A stretch of DNA of 64,000 nt from Notamacropus eugenii (GCF_028372415.1 NC_092876.1:221203528-221267527), one strand, 5' to 3'; shown: positions 22,521 through 34,462, counted from the stretch's first letter. Notes: generated from the sequence alone by a model not told the origin. Numbers and translations: made by a program.

Positions 22521-22639
22521 GTATTTACATTATCTGCATTTCGAACATCCCCTCTTCCCTTCCCTTTTCTCTCTGAGAGAGCCTTCCCTTTACAACAAAG
22601 AATGGAAAGAAGAAAACAAGTTCAGCAAAGCTAACCAGC

Positions 22640-23035
22640 ACATCAACCAAGTCTAACATGAAATGCAGCTCTCCGTCTGTTATTTCCCACCACCTACAAG
22701 GACAAAAAGGAAGTGCATTCTCGTAGCTCTTCTATGGGGCCAATCAGTCATTATCATTTCACAGCATTCAGCTTTATTTGCTTCATTGTCGTTCTTTTGG
22801 TTTACGTTGTAGTCGTCATCACATGGAGAGTTTTCCTCTTCTGCTTATCCCGCTTTGCACAACTTATTATAAATCTTACCATGCTTTTCTATATTCATTA
22901 TAATTCTTAAAATGCAACAATATTTTATTTTATTCATTGACCACAGCTTTCCTCACTCAATAAGCATCTCCTTTGTTTTCATTTCTTTGTTACTACAGAA
23001 AGTGCTGCTATAAATATTTTAGTGTCTAGTTGACC
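22640..23035 (-). mobile_element. L1 LINE 3' fragment (antisense), first of two adjacent copies
   Basis: The + strand has a worn complement of the L1 ORF2 C-terminus and 3' end: CATTGACCACAGCTTTCCTC, ACTCAATAAGCATCTCCTTT and GCTGCTATAAATATTTTAGT. Confidence 0.65.
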
Positions 23036-23044
23036 TTTTTTTCC

Positions 23045-23830
23045 CCTAGCATCAACCACGTTGGCTGCCTTTGTGGATTTTATTTGCAGTTACAATCATT
23101 GCACTGTTCTTTTGGCTCTTTCCTCCTTTTACATCACGTGATACAAGTTGTACCATGTTTCTCTGAATTCTTCTTTGTCATCTTTTACCGCAGAGTGATA
23201 TTCCATTATGTTTGTAGACTATGAGATGTTCAGCCTTGCCCAGTCACTGGGTGTGCATTTTATTTCCAGCTTTCTGTTACTATAAATAATGCTGCTATGA
23301 ATATTTTGAGATATATTTGTCTGTTCTTATTCTCAGTAGCTTTCATAGGATATAGTCCCAATAATAGGATCTTGGGATCGAAAGATATAAATAATTTAGT
23401 CACTTTTCTTGCAGAATTCACAATTGATTTCCAAACTGGACAGACCAATTCACAGCTCCCAAAATGGCAAGTTAGTATTCCTGTCTTCCTGTAGTGCTTC
23501 CAACAATATTTTCTCACCTTTGAACAACTTTGCTAGTTTAATGGGTATAAAGTAGTAGAACTTTAGGACTGTTTTAATTTTCATTTCTCTGTTGTGATTT
23601 TGAATTCTTTAGATGGTTATTGACAGTTTCTTCTTTTGAAAACTATGCATGTTTTTTGACCATTTATCTTATGGGGAATGGTTCTTGATTTTACGTATTT
23701 ATGGAAGTTCTCTATAATTTTTGGATGTCAGACTTCTTTGATTTATTTAATGCAAGTGTTTTTTCTAATCCTAGATTAGTTTCATTTTATTCATCTAATG
23801 TTTTATTTTATTTAATCAAGATTGCATGTT
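23045..23830 (-). mobile_element. L1 LINE 3' region (antisense), second copy
   Basis: Starts again at an equivalent L1 position: AGAGTGATATTCCATTATGT, CTTTCTGTTACTATAAATAA, TGCTGCTATGAATATTTTGA, then the block around ATTCACAATTGATTTCCAAA and TCACAGCTCCCAAAATGGCA. Same orientation as the first copy. Confidence 0.75.
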
Positions 23831-24057
23831 TCATCTTTTATTCTCATAGCATTTTGAACCCTTTCTCTCGCATGACATTAATAGGGTTAGGGATCGGGTC
23901 TGTGATCTCACTGATATAGAAAATTCCCATGAGGATGCTCTCTCTGCCAGTGCAGATCTGTAATTTCTCTGCAACCTGGAATCTCAGAGAATTGCCTGGG
24001 GGCATTCAGAGGGTGAGTGACTTTTGTAGACCTGAATATACAGAGATTCAGGAAGGG

Positions 24058-24265
24058 AAGAGAAGGGAACAAGCTTTTACTGAACATCTACTATGGGAGG
24101 TAGTTATCCCCATTTTATAGTTGAGGAAACTGAAGCAAGCTGAGGTTAAGTGAGACTTGTCCAGGGTTAAATAGCTAGGAAGTATCTGATGTTGGATTTG
24201 AACTCTGGTCTTCCTGACTCCAAGCTAAGTGTTTTCTCCCTTGCACCCTCTAGCTGTCTTGCTCT
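24058..24265 (-). mobile_element. MIR-type CORE-SINE (antisense)
   Basis: CATTTTATAGTTGAGGAAAC, GATTTGAACTCTGGTCTTCC and CCCTTGCACCCTCTAGCTGT are the complement of a CORE-SINE with its head. Confidence 0.82.
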
Positions 24266-25086
24266 GAGGCCCATTTTATCCACAGTGAGACTGCCTCCCT
24301 GACATTAACATTTCTTACAAGTAGGGGAATTGATTGAACAATCCATGTCTTACTTACATACTGATTCCTCTTGGTGCCTAGCCAAGTGCCACTTCTCTAG
24401 AACTTTAAAAATTCTTAGATAATGGCACCACATTTTGTTAGGCCCTCCCAGTGTCTGTACTGTGTTCCAGGACCCAGAGGAAACTTAAAACCATACCGAG
24501 ACCCCATAGGAGGAGGAATTTCCTCGCTTTATTAGAAAAGATGGCCAATAAATGTTTAAATTGGATTTAATTAAACGTTTGGTGGAATAAGGGTCATATA
24601 AAAACATGACTTGCTCCTGGTGGCAACAGCATCTGTCATTCCTGTGCATACTTTCTTTAACTCCATAGTTCCCGAAATTAAATGATTATCTTGTTTTTAG
24701 GAGCCAAGGGATTCATGGAAGCCTTTAAATTTTTTTGTCCTCTTCTCTTTGCCCTGGCAGATGAGAATACATAACTGTTCCAGTTATGAATTGCAGTGAA
24801 TATGGCAACAGATCCTTCCATATGATATATCATATTCTTGGCTGTTAAATTGATAGTTTGGGAGATTTTGCAGTATTAGGCTATTCTGTGTTTTCACTGA
24901 CTGTCATACAAAGAGGTAAAGTAGTCACCATAGAGAAAATATTTACCCTACCCTAAAGAATGCTTTTTGAATTAGAGAAGACTGTAATTTGGTGAAATGT
25001 ATGCCATGCTATTTTAAGGTCCCCAGATTTGTGTGAAACACAGCCCCTAAACAAAGCATTTGAACAATTGCAGTCAGGAAGAGGGG

Positions 25087-25088
<2 letters not shown>
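24266..25088. other. Repeat-free intron block; 24540-25080 possible conserved element
   Basis: No transposon sequence recognised. The block carries several AT-core motifs (GGATTTAATTAAACG near 24560; GAAATTAAATGATTATC near 24674). A regulatory role is only inferred from repeat exclusion. Confidence 0.25.

Positions 25089-25146
<58 letters not shown>
25089..25146. repeat. (TC)29 microsatellite
   Basis: A perfect 58-base TC run, purine/pyrimidine asymmetric and so able to form triplex (H-DNA). Probably length-polymorphic. Confidence 0.98.
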
Positions 25147-25151
<5 letters not shown>

Positions 25152-25579
25152 TTAAAAGCCTGTGGGTCATGATAGATCTATTGTGGGCATAGCATGCCTA
25201 GAGAATCATTTCTGCTTTAAGGAATGAATGGCAAGATATGGGAGGAATAACAGGCATTCTCCACTTTGAAGAATGCACCTCTTTTCCTTGACTGTGAACC
25301 AGACTTCTTTAATGGGACAGCAATTTTCCCCCACATCTCTATTGTCATCAAGTCTTAGGCTAGAAAGTCCTAGACAAAAACTTGATACTGTACCCCAGAG
25401 TTTAAAAAAGTATCTTGTTCTTGCTATAAAAGTCCTCAGGTTTATTTTGTTGACTAATCTTTCAAAGTGTTCTGCATGAAACCACTTGGTTTGTTAAGTT
25501 GAAATACTAGTAGGGAAATCCCTAAAGCACTAGTCTGTGCTTATTGAAATAGAACTTTTTTGACTTAGGTGCATAATGG
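25147..25579. other. SLC4A10 intron, nothing recognised
   Basis: No repeat or exon recognised. The open frame at 25273-25479 shows no family motif. Confidence 0.4.
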
Positions 25580-25828
25580 TTAATAAGTAACACTTACATA
25601 ATGCTTAATAATTGGCAAAACACCTTGCATGTTATCTCATTTGATTCTCACAAAAATCCTATACGGTAGCAGTGATTATTATCCCATTTTACAGATAATT
25701 CAGCTGGGACCGCAAAAATTAAATAACTGGTCCAGGTTCATATAACTAGTGAGTACCAGGGGTCAGATTTGAAGTCAGTTTCTTAACTCCAAGTCTAATA
25801 TCCTATTCACTGCACCCAGTTAGATGTC
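25580..25828 (-). mobile_element. MIR-type CORE-SINE (antisense)
   Basis: GTTATCTCATTTGATTCTCA, CCATTTTACAGATAATTCAG and CACTGCACCCAGTTAGATGT mark an antisense copy that extends to the head. Confidence 0.82.
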
Positions 25829-26005
25829 ATCAGAGTAGAACTCTCAAACTGGTAGCTTGTAGTAAACCAAAGCTATAAGTCCTTGAGCATGTATAAGTAT
25901 GAAAACCATGTCTGTATCAAGTACAAAGAACGGGTAGGAAATATTTCAATGATACACTGACACACAACTTGAAAGATAAAGCACAGCTATGAACTCTGTA
26001 GGACA

Positions 26006-26243
26006 CAGATAGGTGGCACAGTGGATAGAGTGCCAGGCCTGGAATCAAGAAGACCTGAATTCAAATCCAGCCTCACACAATTACTTGATGTGTGACCCTG
26101 AGTAAGTCACATAACCCTGTTTGCCTCCACTTCCTCATCTGTAAAATGAGCTGAAGAAGGAAATGGCAAACTGTATCTTTGCCAGGAACACCCCAAATGA
26201 GGTGATGAAGAAGCTGAAATAACTGAACAACCACAACAATATA
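26006..26243 (+). mobile_element. MAR1/WSINE-type CORE-SINE
   Basis: Head CAGATAGGTGGCACAGTGGA, CORE with ATGTGTGACCCTGAGTAAGT, and RTE-like tail ending in CTGAACAACCACAACAATA. There is a small deletion before GTATCTTTGCC. Confidence 0.92.
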
Positions 26244-27367
26244 GACTCTGCAAAGTCACAGCAGATTGACCTGGCATAAATACAAAAGCTGTGGCCACCA
26301 ATCCACCAGTCATTGCCTCTAAGTTTCATGAATGCCAGGAACTTTATATCAACTTTCCCTCTCTCCTCCCAGGATACACCCCAGTGTCTATCACAACCCT
26401 GCATACATAATACTTTGATAAAATGAAGGAGCCTATGAAATCTTAACATCCTATCTTTCTTTTCCCTGGATCCTGTAACTCCCATTGCTAGCTCTAAACA
26501 GAAAGTTCTGACTGATGTCAGAATAGCCCACAGTCATAGAGGTAGTTGGGATGCTGTTGGGTGGGATTTCTGAATTGGATAATTAATCCAGCCCTAGGAG
26601 TCCAGTTGTTTGCTATGCCAATGGATTCGGGTGAGGACCGGTACTGAATAAGGAAACATTTTGATGAAAACATCAGCCCAGTCCTAGAAGAATACAGTTT
26701 CTTACAAAGGACTCAGGTAGTGCTAGGACCCTTTACAGCTGGAGAATGTGTGTAGGTGAGACATCCATGTGGATAATTTCAGCTTTCTGCTTGAAAGGTG
26801 ATTGGCTGCTATCTGCTGGCCAAGATGGCTCCCAAACACAGTTTCCAATGTGGCATGTCTAGGATAATACTTGTAACTTCCAGGTCTGATAGCTTCTCTG
26901 CTGTCTGCCTGACTGCCCTCTTCTCTGTAGTCAGGGGTCCTAGTAGAGATTATCATTAAACCTCTATCTTCTAGGCAAGAAAAGTTCTTCTTAGGCTACC
27001 TCAATAAAGTGGCATCAGTTTTAACTAAGGAACAGAAAATAACCACCTTCTTCAACTTCCATGCATAGATGGATCTTTCTTTCTCTCTCAGAAATTTAAA
27101 AAAAAAAAGAGGGGAAAGGTCACTATGCTTTCTATTTATATGGTAATATTCAGTATTTGAGTATTTAGAATTACCCAAATAACACTGGAAATAGTAAGCT
27201 GACAAAGTGTTCTTCAAAATTTTTTTACCTTTTGTTTTTTTCTTTAAAAGGTAAAAATGGACCTTCTTTTAAGTAACTCTTTTCAAATGATATATAGGTG
27301 AAAATAAACCTTCTCTTGGAAAAATTTCTTCTTAGGAGGTAAACAGAATGAGCAATACTCTTGGAGG
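26244..27367. other. Unassigned intron sequence
   Basis: No certain repeat family. The stretch 26500-27005 is less AT-rich and ends with CTACCTCAATAAAG, which could belong to an old medium-copy repeat. I cannot delimit it. Confidence 0.3.
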
Positions 27368-27625
27368 GATATAATAATAGCTAGCATTTATATGGTACTT
27401 TAAGACTGGCAAAGCACTTTACATATGTTATCTCATTTCATCCTTGCAACCACCTCCTGAGCTAAGTGTTAGTCTTATTCCTATTTTATAGGTGAGGAAG
27501 GTGAGGCTGAGAGACTAGGCGACTTGACCAGGATCACACAACTAGAGTATCTGTGGCAGAATTTGAACTTTGATCTTCCTTATTTCAAGTCCAGCGCTGT
27601 CCACTGTGCTGACCAGATGATACAA
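27368..27625 (-). mobile_element. MIR-type CORE-SINE (antisense), near full length
   Basis: TAATAATAGCTAGCATTTAT, GCAAAGCACTTTACATATGT, CCTATTTTATAGGTGAGGAA and GTCCAGCGCTGTCCACTGTG. It has the longest preserved 3' part of this family in the window. Confidence 0.87.
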
Positions 27626-28296
27626 AGTGTTGCTTCATATTTTGTTTTGCTTTTTTGCTTTTTCTCTCCAAGTCAGAGTTTTATAGGATATATACAATCC
27701 AAATCAGGGTGGGATAACTGGGACATTATCTAGGACATCAAATGTAAAGGGTATTGAAAGTGAGGGTATCAAGAGCAGTTGTAGTCCTTCAACAGAGCTT
27801 AGTACCTAATTAGCAAGAATAATTAGCTAAAACAGATTTTCTAGTGCTCTTAATAGAAATGAGTATTGTATTTTGTCAAAACCTTCCAGGGGTGGGATGA
27901 AGTAGTCTCCACCTCTAACCCCATTTTACTCTGGTTTTTCCTAACTTACAGTGTCTTGGATTCTTGGACTCTTCCTACCCCACCTCAGAGAGACTTTCTC
28001 ATACTTGCCCTGGCCATAAAAATTCCTAATTATGACTCTAACAAAATCATCACCAAGGAAATAAGAAATGGTAAAACAAACATAAACAAATAATAAGTTC
28101 CCATGTGGCATAGGAGAGATCTCAGCTTAACTTTCACATGGAACATGAAAGAGAAAGATCCCAGAATGGAATTAAAAGAATATCAAAGATTTATACTTCT
28201 AAGTAGTTATCTATGAAACTACCCGGCTATACTCCTACAAAATATTTTATTCTATGTTTTGGTTCTAATGAACTTTTATGTCCATCATTATTTGGA
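27626..28296. other. SLC4A10 intron, nothing recognised
   Basis: No family recognised. Confidence 0.4.
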
Positions 28297-28553
28297 GAAG
28301 TTGTTGTTCAGTCTTTTAAGTCACATCTGACTCTTTATGACCCCATTTGGGGTTTTCTTGGCAAAAATACTGGAGTACTTTGCCATTTCCATCCCCAGAT
28401 CATTTTAAAGATGAGAAACTCAGGCAGATAGAGGTGAGTGACTTGCCCAGGATCACACAGCTAGTAAGCGTCTGGATTCAGATTTGAACTCAGGAAGATG
28501 AGTCTTCTTGACTTCAGGCTTTACATTCTATGCACCGTGCCACCCAGCTGCCC
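28297..28553 (-). mobile_element. MAR1/WSINE-type CORE-SINE
   Basis: AAGTTGTTGTTCAGTCTTTT, CCCCATTTGGGGTTTTCTTG, GGATCACACAGCTAGTAAGC and GTGCCACCCAGCTGCCC give a full-length antisense copy. Confidence 0.94.
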
Positions 28554-29449
28554 TACTTGAATAAGACAAACACACAGTTGTTTCAGAAAGACTGATGGTT
28601 TAAAACACAATATGTCCTGTAATGTGTCCTGCCTACCATTTACAGTTTTCCTTTTCATATTTTGTGAGGTTTTTTTAAGGGGGCAGTGAGGAAGAAGAAA
28701 GGCAGAGAGAATTTTTATGGCATTTCATTTTTTATGCAGTTGTTTTGCTGCTGCACTTCAGAGTACCTAGAATTTATTTCATTTTTCAAATTGATTTAGT
28801 GGCATGTTTCTGACATTTACTTAATTTTTATATTGTTTAGTGATCAAGAGAATGTGAAGTATAAAAAAAGTAAATGATATGAATGTAAAACTTGTATAAA
28901 CATAAATTTTGTGCTTGTATTTTTTCAAGTAGCCAGTGGGAAAAAATGAGAAAGAATTAGAAGCAGGGAAAATGAAAGGAGATAAAAAACAAATAAAATT
29001 TTTCCCTACATAATTTCTCAGAATAGATATTCTACAAATAAAATACTAAGTAGCACTGCAACATTTTGAGTAGAAATCTTATTTTTCTTTCTCCTGGGAG
29101 ATGGGAAGTTCTAGGACTACATGAAAAAAATAGACTGTCAATTTTCAAAAAATGTTTCAATTAAATTCACAAAATCACAGGATCATTATTGGAGTAGACC
29201 TTTTTTAAAAAATATATAAATAGCTTTCATTCTTCTCTTTGAGTTGAAACTATAAGAGATTTCACAATGAATGGAACACACAAGGAGGATATAAACTATA
29301 AAGAAATCATGACCAAGTTGATTGTCTTGGAGCGTTGCCAATTTCAGAAACATTATATTTTGGCAAAAAAAAAATTTTTCTGTTACTTTAGTAATACGAA
29401 ATAGAAATAGAGTGCATTCAGCATTATGGAAGGCAGATTGATTTACTTA
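28554..29449. other. AT-rich SLC4A10 intron, nothing recognised
   Basis: Highly AT-rich with several A or T runs. No family or exon recognised. Confidence 0.45.
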
Positions 29450-29520
29450 ACAATAAAAACAATGAGTATTTTTATTAAGTGCTTACTACATGTAAGGTGC
29501 TTGAAATATAAAGATGGTAA
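29450..29520 (-). mobile_element. L2 LINE 3' tip (antisense)
   Basis: GTATTTTTATTAAGTGCTTA, then CTACATGTAAGGTGCTTG, is the complement of the L2 terminus. Confidence 0.65.
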
Positions 29521-29559
29521 TCATTATTAGATCTTTAGGAAAAACAATAGTTCAAAAAA

Positions 29560-29740
29560 ATTAAAACAACAAAATGACATTTACAGGCCTTTGAGGTGCA
29601 GAGTGCAACTCCTATTATTGCTTTTCACAAATAGGGAAACAGCGGCTAAGAGAGATTAAGGGATTAATCCATAGGCATATGGATGGTAGGCAAGGAGGGA
29701 CACCTTAGTCTGATGCTATTTTCACTGCACCTTGACCCCC
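29560..29740 (-). mobile_element. Worn MIR-type CORE-SINE (antisense)
   Basis: CACAAATAGGGAAACAGCGG, CTAAGAGAGATTAAGGGATT and TCTGATGCTATTTTCACTGC match the MIR complement with many changes. Confidence 0.6.
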
Positions 29741-30199
29741 CTGGCACATGAGATAATAGTACAGATATGTCAAAGATGAAAAAATGATGCAGGAACTATG
29801 AGTATTAAGAGTGAAAAAAGCTTCCTTTGACTTCTCAAGCTATAACTCCCAATACCTGCCACCCTGTATATAGGTAAATCCTAAGGGGGAAAACAATGTC
29901 TATACTGTATGACTCCCATTTCTTCACTCACTTCTCAACCCTTGCAGTCCTATTTCCAACCCACTCATTTGACTGAAACTCCTCTCTCCCAGGTTAGCAA
30001 TGACCTCGTTTGCTAATGGGATGGCCTTTTCTCAGTTCTCTTCCATTTTTGTCTCTCTACAGCTTTTCAATGCTGTTAACCCACGTCCTTTTAATGGATG
30101 CTTCCTGGTGCCCAAGCTTTTGTGACACAGCACTCTTATGGTTCTTCTCTTACGACACTGCCTGATCCTTCTCAGGCCCCTTTCCATTTGGAACTTCTG

Positions 30200-30202
<3 letters not shown>

Positions 30203-30263
<61 letters not shown>

Positions 30264-30265
30264 GA

Positions 30266-30359
<94 letters not shown>

Positions 30360-30375
30360 GTATACACACACATGT
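30203..30375. repeat. Compound microsatellite (TC)28-(TA)40-(TATG)n-(CA)n
   Basis: A TC run at 30203-30259 is followed by GTATGAGCA, a perfect TA run at about 30268-30347, four TATG units and a short CA/TA tract. It lies within the L2 coding region just upstream of its YADD-type segment. Apparent open frames here encode only dipeptide repeats (SL, IY, RE) and are artefacts. Confidence 0.98.
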
Positions 30376-30571
30376 ATATATATCCATTCTAAGTTGTAAT
30401 TTATGTGCAGATGACTCCCAAATATATCTAAACCTAAAATTTCTTATTAGCACTGGTCTTTCAACAGTTGCCTGATGGATATCTCCACATGAATTTCCAA
30501 TAGGGAACTAAAATTTGACATGTCTAATAACAGAACTTGTCCCAAAATTCTGCCTCCTTCCTCCTAAATCC

Positions 30572-30832
30572 AGGACAGCTGGATGACACAGTAGATAGAG
30601 TGCTAGGTCTGGAGTCAGGAAGATTCATCTTCATGAGTTCAAATTTGGTCTCTAACACTTACTATCTATGTGACCCTGGGCAAGTCACTTCACCCCGTTT
30701 GCCTCAGTTTCCTCTTCTGTGAAATGAGAGGGAGAAGGAAATTGCAAAACCACTACAGTATCTTTATCAAGAAAACCCCAAAGGGGTCACGAAGAGTTGG
30801 ACATGACTGAAAGGACTGAACAGTAAATTCAG
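30572..30832 (+). mobile_element. MAR1/WSINE-type CORE-SINE inside L2
   Basis: AGGACAGCTGGATGACACAG, CTATGTGACCCTGGGCAAGT and GGTCACGAAGAGTTGGACAT, then GACTGAACAG. Same orientation as the host L2. Confidence 0.93.
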
Positions 30833-31339
30833 AGCAATCCCATCATCCTTCTGTTCACTCACAACTTTATATTCATGCTTAACTCTACCCTTCCCCTGCC
30901 CGTAACCAGTTGCCAGACATGAATATGCCTCACACATACAACAATGTTGACAGAAATCTCCTTTTCTCTACCTGCATAGTCATCATTCTGGTACAATTCC
31001 TTCTTTCCTGTCTTAACCATTACAGAAGTCTGTTATTGGTCTCTCTAATTCCAGTCTCCAATCTGTCCTTTACATAATTGTTAAAATTATCTTCCTGAAG
31101 CACAAATCTGTCTCTTTCCCTCCCTGCTCAAGAATCTCCATATTGCCGCTAGAGTAAAATAAAATTTCCTTACCATGGCATTTAAAGCCCTTCATAGTTG
31201 GGTGTGCCTTCACACAATTCATTTTCCCAAACTTCTACATTATTCTTCTCTACAAGTTTCTTTGCCATTACTTCAGTAGAAAATTCTTTATTTTGTTGTG
31301 TGTTTTCAAAAGTAAAGTTTCTTCGGTTGTCTCCTGTTG

Positions 31340-31545
31340 TGACACTAGGGTTGGCCAGTACAGAGAGGTAGAGAGAGCTCTGAATTTCAAGTCAGAGAAA
31401 GTGGATCTGAATCTCACCCTGCAGTGTATTGTCTTTGAGACCTTGGATAAATCATGTACCTTTTCTAGTCCTGTTTCCTTACCTGTAAAACAAAGGGTTT
31501 GGATTAGATGACTTCTAATGTACTTGGCATCTCACAATCAATCAT
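31340..31545 (+). mobile_element. CORE-SINE with L3-type tail
   Basis: The body TTTGAGACCTTGGATAAATC and TGTTTCCTTACCTGTAAAAC ends in TTTGGATTAGATGACTTCTA, an L3/CR1-like tail. Confidence 0.7.
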
Positions 31546-31889
31546 TCTACAATCATGCTTTTCCATCTTAATTTTTATCTATAATCAAGTTAATAAAAAA
31601 TTAACAGAAGAAAAGTAGTGAAACCTAAAGAAAGGCATAACCAAATTACCAAAGCCTAAAGAAGACATGAAGATTATTGAGGAATAATAAGAGAAGAAAA
31701 TGTCACAACATTTGCATATCAAAATGAAGACAATGGAGAAAAAAAAAGAAAAGATCAAGATTTCTACAGTAAACTAACTTTCTCGATCAATACAATGGAG
31801 TCACCACCTTTGGACACCAGGTACCATTAAGTACCAATCCATATGCTTCCTTTCCCATCTCTGCAAAATCTTTATAAGAACCATTTAGA

Positions 31890-33030
31890 GATATAAAGAG
31901 TACCATTGATAAAAACATGAGAAGGTAAAAGGAAAAATTTTGCAAATGATTTTCTGCATCAGACAATCAGTCAGTTGACTAAAAGGTACAGAGAGAAGAA
32001 GATCCTGCTGGGTTTTTTTAACCATAGAGCTTTTTTTTTCCAGAGCAACATGTGATCTTAAAGGCTCTCCTTCAAAAACATGTCTCTGATCCATATGTTA
32101 TGATTCAAAGATTCCTTGATTAATGTGAAAACAAAGATGAGGTTGTCTGATCCCCTGAGACATGAAGTAAGCTACAAAACAGGTAGACTACTACAAAGGT
32201 TGTTATCACTGTTGTGGAGGCTGTTCAGTAGAGAAACCAAATGGAAAAAAAGTCTTCTCAATAGAGAATGATACCCTCCAGATTTCATATGTCATTAAGT
32301 TGATTTCTCAGGAATATTGCTGAGCCTCCTAATTGAAATTCATAATCACTCAGAGCAGTTAGATCAGATTATCCACACTGGAAAGACCAAGTGGACAAAG
32401 AATGCCTGTGATTCAGACTGTGCATACACATTTGGATGGAAAATCCATTGAGCTGGTCCATCAGTAAATGTGTCTTGATGACACTACATTTGCCCGTAAT
32501 TGAAGAGCAGGAAGAAAGCAGACTAGGCTGAATTGTGTAGAATTCTCAGTGATTTCAAGCTATTCACTGAAAATAAACATATCTTTTTATTACTAGTATT
32601 TTTAGTGATGTAATATAGTTGAAAATCATGGAATGCCACAGTCACTGAGGAATCAAAATTGTGGGTAATAGCATATGACACATGGTGGGCATAGATAGGG
32701 GACAGCATATTTCCATGACAAGTTACACAACAACATTGAAAAAGCATTTAAAACATGTCAAAGAGAAAAAGGACTGGAAATGGAGATGAGCTACTCATAT
32801 GGCAGCTATGAAAGACAACAGACAATGTGCTGCATTGGTAATGCCAAGAAATCTAAATGAAGACCTCTGTCCTCTCAGATGAACACCATAAGGATGGATT
32901 ATGGTAGGATAGGATCAAAAGTCACATAAAATGAAGAGATATGGAGAAGGAAGGCATAGATGGGGAGGCATAGAAGCATTGAGAAGTTACTCTACCAATA
33001 GAATGAATATCAGCCACGTAGAGCTTACAT
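31890..33030 (+). mobile_element. RTE-clade LINE, decayed reverse transcriptase ORF
   Basis: The + strand, read across frameshifts, gives TISQLTKRYREKKILLGFF, then EQHVILKALLQKHVSDPYVM (RTE reverse transcriptase around the first catalytic Asp, itself lost). Further on it gives SRKKADWAELCRI, then WNATVTEESKLWV (as in the RTE C-terminal region) and ATHMAAMKDNRQCA near 32795. It differs from the BovB copy at 7450-7952, so it represents a second RTE lineage. Stops are frequent. Confidence 0.65.
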
Positions 33031-33136
33031 ATCTGTTGAGGGGAATTAGTAAACAAAATAATAAGGCAACATAATTTTAAATGTTGTTTCTAAAAGTATA
33101 CCCCTGTGTACATTAAATAAAACATGCATTGCTAAG

Positions 33137-33345
33137 AGTCAGTATAATATAGTGGATTGAGTGTCAGCCTCAAAGTCAGGAAGACCCTGGTTCCAATTCA
33201 GCTTCAAAAACAAAATTGCTGTGTAACTCTAGACAAGATACTTAATTTCTCGTTGTGTTAGGCAGCTTTCTCTATGAGTTGCAAAGAGGGTGATGATTTG
33301 CTTTGGTTAGGCAGAGTTTGCTCATGCAAGATTTTCCACATTAAT
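33137..33345 (+). mobile_element. CORE-SINE variant
   Basis: TAATATAGTGGATTGAGTGT, CAGGAAGACCCTGGTTCCAA and GTGTAACTCTAGACAAGATA, followed by GTTGCAAAGAGGGTGATGAT, a 3' part different from MAR1. Confidence 0.75.
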
Positions 33346-33799
33346 AAAATCCCAAATTCCTCCTATCCTTATGAATTGCTAAGTTATGTATGTATGTTTA
33401 TTAAAAACCATAGAATTGTATATGGAAATCTTTCTCTGGCTGTCCTCTATACCTGGAATGTTCTTCCATCTCTACACTACTGACCCTCTCCCCCAGCTTC
33501 TTTCAATTCCAACTAAAATCCCACCGTCTACAGAAAGCCTTCCCCAACCCCTGTTAATTCCAGTGCCTTCCCTCTGTTAATTATTTCCTATTTATTATTT
33601 TGTATATTTCATATTATATAACATTAATTATGTGTGTATTTTATATAACATTCCTATTTATCATATATTATTTTTCCTATTTATTATATATGTAACATAT
33701 AAGAGAGAGAGAAGAGAAAGAACTTGTTTCATATACGTTTAATTTCATGTTGTGTTTCCCAGAGATTGGTTTTTGCCTCTTTTTGTATCCCTTGATCTT

Positions 33800-34462
33800 T
33801 TTTTTTTTAGCCATTTTTTTATTTTTTAAATTTAACTAATTTATTTGTTTTCAACAGTCATTTCCATAAGTTTTAGTTTTCTCCCCCTTCCTTCCCCCTT
33901 CATCCCTGAGACAGCATGCATTCTTATATGGGTTCTACACTTACGTTCTTATTAAACACATTTTCATATTAGTCATATTGCATAGAAGAATTAAAATGAA
34001 TGGGAGAAACTACGAGAAAAACCAAAACAAAACATAACACAAGAGAAAATCTTCTGCTTCATTCTGCATTCTGATTCCATAATTCTTTCTTTGGATGTGG
34101 ATGGCATTTTGCCTCAAGAGTCCTTTAGGAATTTTTTAGGTCCTTGCATTGCTGTGAAGGGCTAAGTCAAGAAACAGTCCTCATACACTGTGGCTGTTAC
34201 TATGTATAATGTTCTCCTGGTTCTGCTCATATCACTCTGCATCAGTTCATGTAAGTCTTTTCAGTTTTTTCTGAAGTCTTCCTGTTCATCATTTCTTAAA
34301 GCACAATAGTATCTCATTGTATTCATATACCACAACTTGTTCAGTCATTCCCCAATTGATGGGCATTCCCTCGATTTCTAGTTCTTGTCCACAACAAAAA
34401 GAGCTGCTATAAATATTTTTGTACATGTGGGACCTTTTCCCATTTTTATGATATCTTTGGGT
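33800..34462 (-). mobile_element. L1 LINE, 5'-truncated, with 15-bp target duplication
   Basis: An antisense L1 3' end begins with a T-run (the poly-A tail) and carries CACTCTGCATCAGTTCATGT, GCACAATAGTATCTCATTGT and GAGCTGCTATAAATATTTTT. It is flanked by the exact repeat GTATCCCTTGATCTT at 33785-33799 and 34463-34477. The bottom-strand nick would fall at TT|AAGATC, in keeping with L1 endonuclease preference. It splits the 3' UTR of the host L2. Confidence 0.95.

Noticed and set aside
25089-25146. CRISPR-like or satellite array
   Set aside because: The direct repeats are simple TC units without spacers; no array of repeats and unique spacers exists anywhere in the window.
26135-26485. 116-codon open frame on the - strand
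   Set aside because: Its N-terminal part is unassigned intron and its C-terminal part is the complement of a MAR1 SINE, so it is a chance frame.
30032-30453. Overlapping open frames of 73-113 codons on both strands
   Set aside because: They translate only the TC and TA microsatellites into SL, RE and IY repeats, so they are not genes.
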